DNA of 64,000 nucleotides from contig NDFF03000402.1 of assembly GCA_002150815.3 (NCBI GenBank), positions 1-64,000 on the forward strand. Reading direction: 5' to 3'. The DNA is from Grammothele lineata (Eukaryota; Basidiomycota; Agaricomycetes; Polyporales; Polyporaceae). The number at the start of each line of letters is the position of its first letter. The first letter of the stretch is position 1. Shown in pieces: positions 10,771 through 21,798 of the stretch. The position numbers and the translations under genes were made by a program. The notes under the pieces were generated by a model. That model searched no databases. It had not been told where the DNA came from and saw only the letters and a list, made by a program, of their open reading frames with translations.

Positions 10771-12505
10771 CTAAGGAGGTGGAAGAGATTTCACTACGTC
10801 CTTCCAATGCTAGCAGCACATAACAATATTCAGGATACCGCGACTGTGCGACAGCGAAAAGAGTCTGACGACGTACGGAATGGTTTGCGTCACGCAGATC
10901 TTCATGATTCTCGGCGATGTGTACTAGATATCTGGTGACCTTGCTCAATTCACGATCAGCCGTCGCGGCGGGGGTGTGGGCGTTCTTAAACGCAGATATC
11001 TTCAAGCCTTCCTTGGGGTTCAGTGCAAAATTCCTGCCCTGTATCGTGAATTGAGCGACCGCTATGACTGCTTCATCCAGGACTTTTAGAGCTCACTAGA
11101 TCATCTACGTGGATCGTATTCTTGGCAGAGCTAATAAGGGGCGTGTTAGATGCATCAATGATGTGCCACAACGCGTCTCACAACTGAGGAAAGTGGTTCC
11201 AGATAATTTGCAGCGCCTTGACCGAGTGTTTGTATGGCTTGCCGTCTTTGATCGAGAATACTGTGAACATACACGTCTTGTCCAACACTAAGGCCAGGAT
11301 TAGGGCTTGTGGCACTTCAAAATCGCGAGGTCCGCACCAAAAGCTATCTGATGACACAAAATTAGTCGCTCGGGTAGCATAGTACTACTGGAGAAACACG
11401 CACTCGGTAATTTCGCACACCCCCGAGCATTCCAAGCTCTACAAGCTTTGTCTCAAGCCATATCCAACTCGTCTGAGACCTAGTCGGCAATGAGAAGTGC
11501 GCGATAGAAGGCGTGGCCAGAAAATCAATGTACCAGATGCAGATGTCGTAGTATGGATATACAGTTTCGAGGAATTCGTGAAGACCAGGCCGCGCGCACT
11601 CAGACGGGGGCAAGGCACCTGACGTGAGGGGCTTGGTATCCAAGATTGCTGGGCAGGATCCAATTTCGTTTCAAGAGGTTCGCAATCAGGGTACCACACT
11701 CACTGTAGTCGATATCTAAGACAAGGAGGCGCTTGCCCTCTCGTAGAGGATTGATAACATTGACACTGAGTTTTCGCGTGTGTTCTTGCACCTTCCTGCG
11801 ATTCCTCTGGTCGTTGATGTACGCCGCAGCGGCAGCGGGGTTAGCGCTGAAGTCAACGTCGAGATCGTTGACCACATCTGGCAAGAACTCCAGCTCTGAT
11901 CCGGACATGAGTTCAGATGACTCAGACACCACGGCGAACCACGGAGTGCTACCCACCGTGTGGCTGCTTGAGCTCGTGCCCTTGAGGAGTACCAACAAGC
12001 GTAAATTTCTTGCCGTTAACAAGATTCAAATCAGCTCTGTTCGCACGAAAGATGGGTTCGGATGAGCGATTGACATGGCCACAGATACTGTTGACCCAAC
12101 ATTCTGGCGTTGTCATTCGGTAGCTTGCCTTTTACGAGACCAAGAATCTTCTGCCTCTCCGGTGGAACGTCAGTCATACTCATCAAAGCGGCTTTCAGAT
12201 CAAAAACCCTGGCGATATCAACGGTTTATTGAGCTAGTCAGGCATCGATCGAGACTAGGAGCTGGAGCGCACATGTCGGATTCGGCGATGTCCAACGTGA
12301 AAGCTTTGCCACTCCAAGTGAACTGCAAGTGAACCCATCGCTCATCTTGATCATCGGTAAACGTGTCAACCTGTAATCAGTCTGAGTACCCGTCTAGGTG
12401 ATCGTATCTTGTTTGAAGTAGCATGCCTACCTCCGCAATGACGGTGGTCGTTGCTGTGGTAGAGGAACTGGGCTCGCCCGCGGATGCTGAGCCGTCTGGA
12501 ATCAT
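10771..12505 (-). CDS. UBLCP1: Ubiquitin-like-domain CTD-type phosphatase (UBLCP1 homolog)
   Basis: Nuclear HAD-type protein phosphatase that in animals dephosphorylates and regulates the 26S proteasome. Twelve exons give 363 residues: 12505-12431, 12370-12273, 12208-12101, 12036-11957, 11895-11704, 11648-11534, 11479-11404, 11347-11338, 11287-11185, 11130-11097, 11038-10877 and 10809-10771. Residues about 30-120 form the ubiquitin-like domain (PPERQKILGLVKGKLPNDNA, then KKFTLVGTP). The phosphatase domain opens with LLVLDIDYT, the DXDXT catalytic motif, split across an intron, and continues with YYDICIWSQTSW, FVLDKTCMFTV, HVDDLGRNF and LNPKEGLKI. The C-terminus reads NHSHWKDVVKSLPPP. Exon 8 is only 10 nt, but it is needed to keep the frame through FVLDKT. 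Every junction obeys GT-AG. Confidence 0.92.
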
Positions 12506-12749
12506 GGCACCGATGCAGCGCTTTCTACACTAACGCTTGGTGGTACGGTTTTACACTTGACTGTATGGCGTGTTCAAAGGAGGCTGTCGTGGATGTTGTG
12601 AGAGTCAAGTATGTATGTGCGTTGTGGCGCAAGCCGAACCGATCTCGAGCGATCTCAGATACACGCGTCTCCCTTACCACGGGCGCCTACTATTTGCGGC
12701 TAGTCACGGTAGGACCCCTGAATATCCACCAAGAACTTACATCCCTCGC

Positions 12750-12850
12750 GGGTCCCGAAACGGCCATTTTCGGGGGTCCGGCCTGCGGCCGGATTCGGTG
12801 ATCTGCATGTAACCTCCGGGACCTTCGGTCAGATTCGGTTTTCGGCGGCA
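12750..12850. repeat. Diverged dispersed repeat, copy 1
   Basis: Contains a core running from TTCGGTGATCTG through ATGTAACCT to CCGGGA (about 12793-12822), preceded by CATTTTCGG and followed by further TTCGG motifs. The same order of motifs recurs near 13440-13560 in the same orientation. The copies differ at many positions, so this is old or fast-evolving sequence. Family unknown. Confidence 0.55.
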
Positions 12851-13444
12851 TACAACATTGATTTGTCAGCGGGTTTCTCGCTCGAAAAAGGGCATTAGAG
12901 GCTCCAAAATCGCTCCGGCGCGCTCAGCGCGCATGGTGCTTTCCCCTACACAAGTCGCCTTGAAGCGGCGATGGAAACATCAGTATGTAGGATTGAATCA
13001 CATACGTTTGAACGGCATCGCTAGCTATTGGCGCTCGCGTCATGTATAGGCTCATGAGCTCACATGTTGTGAAAACAGCGGTAATTGTGACTGAGAGGTA
13101 GTGCTCGTGACACCCCATCGGTGGTAAGTATCTCGCGTGCATTGACGGCCGCGCACCGATCGAGTCTTACCTTTGCACTTCTGCTCAAATAGGGTCCAGC
13201 TGCCTCACTACAATGTTAGGGCCATATTGACCGTTATCAAGGGAATGATAATGAACTCATCAACAGATTAATAGCCGTATTTAGTCTCCTATTAACGGAG
13301 ATCAAACAACTTACTTACATATGTTTACCATGCCTGGACTGCTCTTTCAAACGGCTTATGGTCGGTCCAGATCCGGCGCCTGGTCGGCGCCTCCCGTCTC
13401 GGGCCGTCCCTTTCGGTTATCTAGCATACAACTCCGCCGGCCGA

Positions 13445-13560
13445 GGGTCATTTTCGGGCATATCAGATCGGCCCCTCCGGGGCCCATTTTCGGTGATCTG
13501 GATGTAACCTTCCGGGCCCGTTTTCGGTGGTCCGGGCATGCACCATATGGGCGGTTATTC
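13445..13560. repeat. Diverged dispersed repeat, copy 2
   Basis: Second copy of the element at 12750-12850. It has TCATTTTCGGG, then CATTTTCGGTGATCTG, then ATGTAACCT and CCGGGC, then TTTTCGGTGG. A further CATTTTCGG sits 5' of the core, suggesting an internal short repeat built on ATTTTCGG. Confidence 0.55.
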
Positions 13561-13780
13561 AGGGGTCCTGTCACGGTACCGTTCTGGCATCTTTAATTCT
13601 TTCACAGTAGATGCCTTCGCACGCTAGTCTTATTCCTACAGGAAGCATCCCACAAAAACGTTACAGAGTATACTACGTTGGCGCATGATGCCATACACAT
13701 CGATTGGGATTGATCTCCTTATGCCTCCAGGTTTGCAACACTATCGGTGACGAGGTTCAACGCCATCAGCGTAGAGGGCA

Positions 13781-14849
13781 CTATAATGCTCGTGAGCGCA
13801 TAGAGAAGAACGCCTTACGTCTCGACGTACTGGTGACGGCACCACGGGATGAGCCTGGAGACGCCTTCGGTGGTGTGAGGATGTAGCTTGTTTCATGGAA
13901 CTCCCAGCCGTTCGGAACAGCCACTGGTACATTACGGCAAGTGGAATAAGTAGTGAATAACGAGCTCGCAGCATATTGACACACCGTTCACAACTTGTTC
14001 CGCAGTGAGACCAAGGTATACTTGGGCACGCTGCAGCTGGATAGAGGTGTAAGCCTTCGCAATCAGCGCGAATGTTCTCTGCCTGAATGCCTCTGTTTCG
14101 ACCTGGTGAGATAAAGCTGCGACAGGATAACAGCGAAGGACCAACCGAGGAAGGCCGATATCATACCGGCAATGACCTGTCCAAGCACCTCGCTTGCGAA
14201 GGCGGGAGGTTGCACGAATTGATGTAGTTCCTCAGCTCGCGAATAGATCAACTCATACTTCCGCTCCGACACTGCAGCAAGCAAGACGAACAGCCTCTGA
14301 GTTAGAGGCATTGTTTTGAGGGCATCGGGCAATCTTGTTAGTGCATGTCGCGCCAGGGAGCTATCAACCGCGTCAGTCAGTCAAAGCTTCTCCTCGAAGA
14401 TCTGGTCAATACGCACATCTCGTCCTGAATCATGTAAGCAAGCACCAACGGTACGACGACAAACAACCGCGTCTGGTCCTTATCTCTCTCCGCCTAGAAC
14501 CAGCGCTGTCTCAGAACGCCGTCCTCGTATGAGCGTAAACTTGAGTGAAGAGACGTACACTAAGATCGGCTCGCTCCGCCACTTGCACTAGTTCCTTCAG
14601 ACTGCCTGACCGCGCCAGTTCGGCTATGGAAGGGAAAAGCAGCTCATAGGCTGTCTGCTGTGCTGGCTGAGGGGAAGCCTCTGGGGGCGACTGCTGTGCC
14701 GTTGTTTCTACAGGGGGTGCTTCTGGAGTAGGCTGGGCCTCTGTGTCGGGTTGTGCCTCGGCCTGAGCTAGGGGCGGTGGGATAGACGTGCGAGCAGCGT
14801 CTTCAATCTCAGTGGCGCTAGATGGAGGGGGCGTAGGTGGGCCTGTCAT
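13781..14849 (-). CDS. CSN8: COP9 signalosome subunit 8 (CSN8, PCI domain)
   Basis: Small PCI-domain subunit of the COP9 signalosome, which deneddylates cullins. The start ATG is at 14849. Residues 1-60 are Pro/Gln/Ala-rich, followed by YELLFPSIAELARSGS and VQVAERADLS. Exon 1 (14849-14559) joins exon 2 (14493-14417: AERDKDQTRLFVVVPLVLAY) and exon 3 from 14360 (ISLARHALTRLPDAL). The PCI core follows: MPLTQRLFVLLAAV, AFRQRTFALIAKAYTSI and AQVYLGLTAEQVV, like CSN8/PSMD8/eIF3k proteins. A last exon gives VPNGWEFHETSYILTPPK and ends with TAG at 13781-13783. The junction near 14130-14190 is the least certain (probable GTCATT donor). The gene diverges from NECAP; the two starts are 253 bp apart. Confidence 0.8.
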
Positions 14850-15102
14850 TGTGCTATGCCTGTGATGGGGAAAGAAAGCACACTGGAGAAAGCTGAAGAG
14901 TCGAAATCGTTGGTACTGACTGGGGTATGGCAGAAAGGCCGTACCAGCATCCCGAGGATGGCGTACACTGAATAGACGCCCATAATGTAGTAGTAGGTGG
15001 TCACATGCAGGCCGCCCAAGGTGCCATGCGCCGGCGAGGCACTGCTGTTCTCGCGACCCAGATTTCTACTCTACGTCGCCAGCACCCCGGTACCACGCCA
15101 CC

Positions 15103-16050
15103 ATGGACGAGTTCAAAGAGGAGGACATCGAGAGCATTCTTTACATTGGCCGCGAAGTTTCGGGTGAGTCAGCTACTAGAGTACTTCCCGTGCCATCAGC
15201 TATTCATCTAGGCGCGCAGTGTACAAGATTCCCCCACTGAAGGCGAACGAGGGACATCGTGCACAAGAGTGGGGAGACCTCGCACAACCACTATGGAAAG
15301 GGAGAATCCGCATCATCGAGAGATCGTCGGGCGTCGCGCTGCAGTTTGAAGATGTGAACACAGGTGCGCGACATATCCTCCCGACTAGTGGAGAGTATCG
15401 AGTGTACTCATACTCGCTGTTCCCTCCATTTACCAGGCGAGCGTAAGTACACTTTGACTCTGCAAGGGGCTTCGATCATACCCTTATTTGCCCATCAGTC
15501 TTCGCAAAAGCCGATTATGATCCTGCAAAACCCTGCGTAGAAGCCGTGCTGGATTCCTCACGATACTTCGTTATACGAGTGGAAGACAACGGCCGGAGAG
15601 CCTACATCGGGATGGGCTTCTTGGAGCGGACAGATAGCTTTGACTTCAGTATGCATTCTTCATCATCCTGAGGAGTCGCATCCTAACCGCCGCGCTCCTC
15701 TTGTGTAGACGTTGCACTGCAAGATTACACTAAGTGAGTCTCGTTCGTGTTACGAGTCGTATGACGTTAAAGGATTTGGCTGTAGACGATGGAAAGCGCG
15801 CAAGAACCCTGCCGAAGCAGCTTCTAACGAGCCTTCACCTCATGTTCCTGCCGGGCCCAAGAAAGATTACACTCTGAAGGAAGGGCAAACCTTCTCGATC
15901 TCTATTCCCGGTAAATCCAAACCCAACACCACCTCGAGCTCAGGCGTGAACCTGTTAGGCGGCAGCTCCGGGGGCTCTGGTTTCGGAGGCTCGGGAAATG
16001 GCGGCATCCCCCCGCTGCTGCCTCCTCCACCTAGTGCGAGGCGGGGTTGA
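15103..16050 (+). CDS. NECAP-type adaptin-ear-binding coat-associated protein
   Basis: Endocytic clathrin accessory protein of the NECAP family, with the PH-like fold formerly called DUF1681. Six exons (15103-15163, 15220-15363, 15437-15442, 15499-15648, 15709-15733, 15786-16050) total 216 residues. The start has a near-ideal context (gccaccATGG). Motifs match human NECAP1 along the length: [20 protein letters not shown] (NECAP1 [20 protein letters not shown]), [49 protein letters not shown] and [11 protein letters not shown]. The C-terminus is Gly/Ser-rich and ends in a poly-Pro stretch followed by SARRG. Exon 3 is only 6 nt (GCGAGC), flanked by CAG and GTAAGT, and supplies the conserved Gly-Glu-Leu. 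Confidence 0.93.
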
Positions 16051-17297
16051 GAACAGTCCTGTTGAGCTGGCACGTTGTATTATTGTGATACTGTAAGTCC
16101 GTTTGATTAGGAATGCTACTCGGATTATCTCAGGCGAGGCTGCTGGCTTGCGGCCTCCAGCTTTCGATCAGAAGTCTACGCCATTGCTTCTCGGGGCCTG
16201 TTTACCTTGATCCGCGCGTTGGGGGTCCACCATCGAGAGCCATAATCACGGAAGATTGTCGCAGTTCAACGCACCATCATGCTTGGCTCATACATCCCCA
16301 AATGCGACACTCCACGCATTATAGTGGTCTTCAGGGACTGGGCATGCAGCATGATTGAAAGTTGAAGTAGGGCCAGCCTAGGCTAGTCTTTTCACAACAT
16401 CGTCATCCATACGTAACTGCGCGTCGGCTGCTGTGACTCGACATGGAAGAAGTCACAAGCTGTCCACCCGTCCGGTCACTTTTCAGGTGCTCGGAGGTCT
16501 CACCGGTGACGGCGTTCCTGTGCTAAGAACATGCGCAGACCTGCGCTCCTGAAGTCGCCGTACTTGGAAGGGTCGTGAACGGTAGATCCTGAAGGGCGTT
16601 GCTGATCATCATACGCCGAGCTTTACTGACTCCGAGGGCTCGGTGATGGCGGTCTCAAAGAATTTGGCGTTCTGGGAGCACGAGGCTTGGTGGCACGGGA
16701 TCGTGCCATCGCGCTGTTTCTGGACCCGTCATGCGCGCGTGGACCTCTTGTCTGCGCTTGGACATGCTTCGCGTGAGTATAACCAAACCTTGACCTATCC
16801 TCTTCACTGGTAAAACAGGAAGACGCAGACCATCCGCAATCGTCGGGCTCCAGTCTGACGGGCAAGTTGTGCGGGCCTGTATATGCGTAGTTGTGCCGCC
16901 GAGGAACTCTCGGGGTACGCTGACCCTACAAGCTCCGCAAACTCGCGAACTCCTTCCGATTTGCGTGGAGCTTTTAGCCAGACAACTTGCTTAGCATAAA
17001 ATCTGGGGCGTCTGGATGGTCCTCGTAGGAGAGGTGCTTGGTTGGCGGAGAAACAATGCTCACGCCTGTCGCGAGCGACGCTTTCCGAACTTGACCCGCG
17101 GCGGCACAAGCGCAAGCTTCCGTCGTTGATGTTCCTCCCGTTGCGCGTCCCTCCATCGAGGGTTCGGGCTCGGGTTAATGGTGAGTCCCATGACCGGCAG
17201 TCCTCCGCCTACGCGTAGCCAACTGACCTCGGCCGACGTCTTTCCGTCCCTTCAGCCCGGATGTACGCCGGATATTCTGGGCTTTTGCGCTGGCGCT
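16051..17297. other. Intergenic region upstream of the GH6 cellobiohydrolase
   Basis: No exon, RNA gene or repeat was recognised. It holds the 3' UTR of NECAP and about 1 kb of the cellobiohydrolase upstream region. Short open frames on both strands have no recognisable motifs. Confidence 0.45.
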
Positions 17298-17303
17298 CCG
17301 GGG
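17298..17303 (+). promoter_or_regulatory. Candidate CreA/Cre1 catabolite-repressor site
   Basis: CCGGGG fits the fungal carbon-catabolite repressor consensus SYGGRG and lies 104 bp upstream of the cellobiohydrolase start and 31 bp upstream of its TATA box. Such a short motif is expected by chance in GC-rich DNA; the only support is its place in a cellulase promoter. Confidence 0.25.
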
Positions 17304-17333
17304 TACAGAGAACTTGACTTCCGCGTCCAGTAG

Positions 17334-17339
17334 TATAAA
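17334..17339 (+). promoter_or_regulatory. TATA box of the GH6 cellobiohydrolase gene
   Basis: TATAAA lies 68 bp upstream of the start codon, followed by the 5' leader. A strong TATA at this distance is typical of highly inducible fungal secreted-enzyme genes. Confidence 0.65.
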
Positions 17340-17406
17340 CCGACACGGAGGTGGAGCGAACGGCCAGGATCCCCAGACCCTCTCCGCCACTGGTACAATA
17401 CCCAAA

Positions 17407-18997
17407 ATGTCCAAGTTCACCACCCTCCTGGCCTTCCTCTCCGTTGTCCCGTCTTTGGCGTTCGCCCAGGCGCCAGAGTGGGGCCAGTGCGGTGGTATTG
17501 GCTGGAGTGAGTCGTCCTCCCTGTATTATTCCTGGCGTTCAAAACTGACGGCTCGACTTGAATAACACAGCTGGTGCTACCACTTGCGTCTCTGGCACCG
17601 TTTGCACGAAGCAAAACGACTACTACTCACAATGCATGTAAGTCATCGCTTCGTAAGACAAACTAAATTGAAGCTCACCTGCATTCTTGTAGTCCTGGAT
17701 CTTCTGCACCCACCACCGTTCCTACCACCGCTCCCACCACCGCTCCCACCACCCCCGTCGGCAGCCCCACGACGACCTCGAGCGGTGCTAGCCCAACGGT
17801 GTCTCCGGCAGCCGGAAACCCCTTCGTGGGCTTTGACGCAAGTGTCCAACGAGATTCCGAGCCATACAAAATCTGACCGTTCCCGCAGATCTACCTTAGC
17901 CCTTACTACGCTGCAGAGGTCGCAGCTGCCGCCGGCAACATCACAGACTCTTCTCTGCAGTCCAAGGCTGCGAGCGTTGCGAACATCCCGACGTTCACTT
18001 GGCTCGACACCGTCTCCAAGGTTCCCGACCTCGGCACGTACCTCGCGGACGCATCTTCGAAGCAGAGCAGCGGTGGCAACAAGCAGCTCGTCCAGATCGT
18101 CGTGTACGACCTCCCCGACCGCGACTGCGCCGCGAAGGCGTCCAACGGCGAGTTCAGCATCGCCGACGGCGGCCAGGAGAAGTACTTCGACTACATCGAC
18201 CAGATCGTCGCTCAGGTCAAGCAGTACCCCGACGTGCGCGTCGTCGCGATCATCGAGCCCGACTCACTCGCGAACCTCGTCACGAACCTGAACGTGCAAA
18301 AGTGCGCGAACGCGGAGGCGACGTACAAGGCCTGCGTCACCTACGCTCTCCAGCAGCTCTCGTCCGTCGGCGTGTACATGTACATGGACGCCGGCCACGC
18401 TGGCTGGCTCGGATGGCCCGCCAACATCCAGCCCGCGGCCACGCTCTTCGCGAGCATGTTCCAGAGCGCAAACTCGTCTTCCTTCGTCCGCGGTCTCGCC
18501 ACTAGTACGTCCCATTCCTCATTCCCCTATCTCTGACCCAGGCTTAACTCATTTTTTCTATCACAGACGTCGCGAACTACAACGCGCTCCAGGCCGCCTC
18601 GCCCGACCCGATCACGCAGGGCGACCCGAACTACGACGAGATTCACTACATCCGCGCGCTCGGGCCGATGCTCGCGTCCGCCGGCTTCCCCGCGCAGTTC
18701 GTCGTCGACCAGGGCCGCTCGGGCCAGCAAAACCTCCGGCAGCAGTGGGGCGACTGGTGCAACATCAAGGGCGCCGGGTTCGGCACGCGCCCGACGACGA
18801 GCACCCCCGACTCGCTCATCGACGCGATCGTTTGGGTCAAGCCCGGAGGAGAGTCCGACGGCACGTCCAACTCGTCCTCGCCCCGCTACGACTCGACCTG
18901 CTCGCTTTCCGACGCGGATCAGCCCGCCCCCGAGGCCGGAACGTGGTTCCAGGAGTACTTCGAGACGCTCGTCTCGAAGGCGAACCCCCCACTGTAA
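17407..18997 (+). CDS. cel6A: GH6 cellobiohydrolase (Cel6A / CBHII) with N-terminal CBM1
   Basis: Secreted exocellulase releasing cellobiose from non-reducing ends of cellulose by inversion. Five exons (17407-17506, 17571-17637, 17693-17837, 17889-18504, 18567-18997) give 452 residues. Order: signal peptide (about 1-18), CBM1 (about 22-55: EWGQCGGIGWTGATTCVSGT, YYSQC), a Thr/Pro/Ser linker with APTT repeats, and the GH6 domain starting NPFVGFDIYLSPYY. Both GH6 signatures are present: VVYDLPDRDCA, containing the catalytic acid Asp, and VAIIEPDSL. YMDAGHAGWLGWPAN and WVKPGGESDGTS (candidate base Asp) follow. Where Trichoderma reesei Cel6A has GGECDG, this protein has Ser in place of that Cys; the disulfide Cys in WCNIKG and DSTC are kept. 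Intron 3 (17838-17888) begins GCAAGT and is a GC-AG intron. Confidence 0.97.
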
Positions 18998-19519
18998 AAT
19001 GCCTCCGCGGGGTCCGGCTGTGTCGATGGGAGTATTTGCGTATATCCACCATGTGTACTGTACCGTTCTCGTCTGCGAATACAGGGTCTCTCCGTTCCTC
19101 TCGCCTCCCTACAGTGTCTGGTGTGTTACATAGGACATCAGGGCCGCTTCACGTAAGCGATCCTGGGACTCGCGATTGTCTCGGAGTTTGTGAGGGGTCG
19201 TTGACTTCGAGTACCGTGTAAAACCTGCAGCCTTTCCTGCGTTGGCAACTACGCTTCGTCTCTCCCGGTCAGAGACGGCGAACGGATAATTCGACACAGG
19301 GTAACGAGAACTGCGGACGGACATGCAAGACGGACATTACTGGATTGCGCAGAGCACACATGCATACTGTACACAAATCATCCAGGCGAACATACAATAC
19401 GATAGTTAAGCATGCGTTTGCCCACCCGGCTCATCCGATGAAGAGCCGCCGGGGAGCACACGTAAAACCTATCACACTAAACATAGCAAATAGAATTGTC
19501 CATGGCACCGTGGCGGAGC
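18998..19519. other. Convergent intergenic region between GH6 and NFS1
   Basis: Holds the 3' ends of both genes. No exon, RNA or repeat was recognised in this stretch. Confidence 0.5.
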
Positions 19520-21481
19520 TCAGTGCTGGGACCAGTCGATGGTGTTGATATCAATCCCCTCCTGGACCATCTCCCACAGTGGGCTGTGAAGGCAGGAATG
19601 AGCATTTCGACAGGGTCGACAATCATTATGAGCGCACCTCATATCACGGAGCCTCTGAACGACAGATACGATTTTCTCAACGACGTAGTCGACCTCGGCC
19701 TCCGTGGTGAAACGACCGATGCCGAAACGCAGCGAGGAGTGGGCCATATCCTCCGCAGCGCCGAGCGCACGTAGAACGTATGACGGCTCTAATGACGCAG
19801 ACGTGCACGCGCTGCCGGAAGAGAGCGCAACATCCTGAAACCGCCAGTCAGCGAATGCCGGACACGTGCATGCCATGACGTACCTTCAACGCCATCAACA
19901 AGCTCTCGCCCTCGACGTAGGCAAAGCTGAGGTTGACACAGCCAGGATAGCCGCTAACGTCGCCATTGCGGATGACATGTTCAACTCGTGCGTTGATGCC
20001 GTTGATAAGCCGGTCTGACAACTCCTTGACCCGTGCGGCGTCCCGCTAATAATACGGCGAGTGTGAGTACAGCGTCCTCGAGAAGTTATTCCGATGCAAG
20101 GCTCAGCACCCCTGCACGCAAGGTCTTCGCGGCGCTGCGGGCTCTCCGCCGAGGCGGTGGCACCACACGCCGCTCTCGTTCGAATATGGAAGTAGTTTGC
20201 GTGACGAGTATCATCAACGCGATCCGAAAAAAATGCTCTACTCACGGCCATCTCCAGCTTCGCAATCCTCGCAGCCTCACCCATGCCCACCGCGAGAGCG
20301 GTCGGCAAGGTCCCGCTACGCAGTCCACGCTCCTGTCCACCGCCACTGAGGATAGGCTCCAGCCTGACACGCGGGCGGCGACGGACGTACGCCGCGCCCA
20401 CGCCTTTCGGCCCGTAGAGCTTGTGACCCGAGATGCTCATCAGGTCGACATTCCATTCGTTCACGTCGACAGGGATCTTTCCCGCTGCCTGTGCAGCATC
20501 GGTGTGGAAGTACACACCGCGGTGCTTGCGAACAAGCTCCCCAATCTCCTTGACGGGCTGTATGACGCCGGTTTCGTTGTTGACGGTCATGATGGAGACG
20601 AGAGCGGTGTCGGGGCGAATGGCGGCCTCGAGTTCGTCAAGGCGGATAATGCCGTTTTGTTGTACAGGTAGATATGTCACTTCAAAACCTTCCTCTTGCA
20701 ACTTGCGGCAGGAGTCTAGGACACACTTGTGCTCCTACGCTGACAGTCAATGGGAGCGTGACGAATAGCATACACAGGACGCACTGTCTGGGTTGTGATA
20801 ATATGCTTTTTCCTGTCCTTGTGGAAACGAGCTACGCCCTTGATAGCCATGTTGTTCGTCTCCGTTGCACCAGAGGTGAACACGATATCTTTGGGGTCTG
20901 CCCCGATGAGATCGGCAATATGCTGTATGTCATATGTTTACATGACGACACACTCGTCAATTGAGGAACATTCGCACCTTGCGAGCATCTTCAACTGCCT
21001 TTTCGGCCTCCCATCCATACGCATGTGTCCGGCTGTGAGGGTTTCCATATTGGTCGGTGAGATACGGCAACATCGCGTCCAAGACACGGGGGTCTACTGG
21101 CGTGGTAGCCTTGCCAAGGGTGAGCAGAGCGCACAAACTGCCAGCTCACCGCGTACTGACCTGCATATCGAGATAAATAGGGCGGGCCTTCTCAGAAAGC
21201 CCACCCTCGCGACGTGACGCCTCGAGCTTGAAGCCGAACATGTCTGTGCATATCTTCAGCATACGAACAAGCAGTGTATGCGAGGTCAACTCACCAACGC
21301 GCGGTGAGAAAGCGGTATCTTCTTGGTAGGAAGAGGGGACGTCGACCACGCTGGCGCGGTCGGCGCCGGAGGGCTGGACGAAGGTGCGACGGGCATCCCT
21401 GGTGGCGACACGAGAGACGGGGGAGCGGAGTGCAGCGCGGGAGAGGGCCCTGCCCGACCTTGTGGATAGCCTGGCGAGCAT
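19520..21481 (-). CDS. NFS1: Cysteine desulfurase, mitochondrial (NFS1)
   Basis: PLP enzyme that takes sulfur from cysteine for iron-sulfur cluster assembly in the mitochondrial matrix. The start at 21481 opens a basic, Ser/Ala-rich transit peptide ([20 protein letters not shown]). Matches to human NFS1 run the full length: [53 protein letters not shown], the PLP-lysine motif [30 protein letters not shown], the active-site Cys loop [35 protein letters not shown], and the C-terminus [20 protein letters not shown] followed by H. TGA is at 19520-19522. An intron of about 200 bp near 20047-20246 joins LEMA to [13 protein letters not shown], and the last intron creates the Ser of MSPLWEM. The gene diverges from the SR protein; the starts are 317 bp apart. 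Confidence 0.95.
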
Positions 21482-21798
21482 GATGGACGACGGAGAGAGG
21501 GCGCGGGAGGGCGGCGGAAGGCGGAAGGCGGGGATTATCAGATAACCCAACGGGTGACACTCGCCCAAGCTCGTTCTGACTGAGCCGCACCACTCAGCGC
21601 CCGCGCAGGCCCCTAGCGCAGCCAAGCGCCGAGCGTCGCCGATGACTTTCGCGTCCTCTCGTCCTCTCCCGTCGGCCCTGCCCCCAGCCAATCACAGCCG
21701 TCCTCCCACGCCCCTCCCTCCCGCGCACGGACCACTCCCTCGCCGTGCGTGTGCGCGTGGGGGCGACTCCGTCTCTCCCTTCTCTCCCTGTCCCCACC
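21482..21798. promoter_or_regulatory. Shared divergent promoter of NFS1 and the SR splicing factor
   Basis: The 317 bp between the two start codons must hold both 5' UTRs and both core promoters. It is C/T-rich on the plus strand with no TATA box, and contains CCAATCACAG (CCAAT box) near 21688-21697. Confidence 0.55.

Larger units (their letters stand above)
12506..13780. other. 1.3 kb gene-poor region with diverged repeats
   Basis: No exon could be recognised between UBLCP1 and CSN8. The notable content is two copies of a diverged GC-rich element (listed separately), surrounded by AT-richer sequence with many short frames. This could be remnant transposon or satellite-like DNA. Confidence 0.4.
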
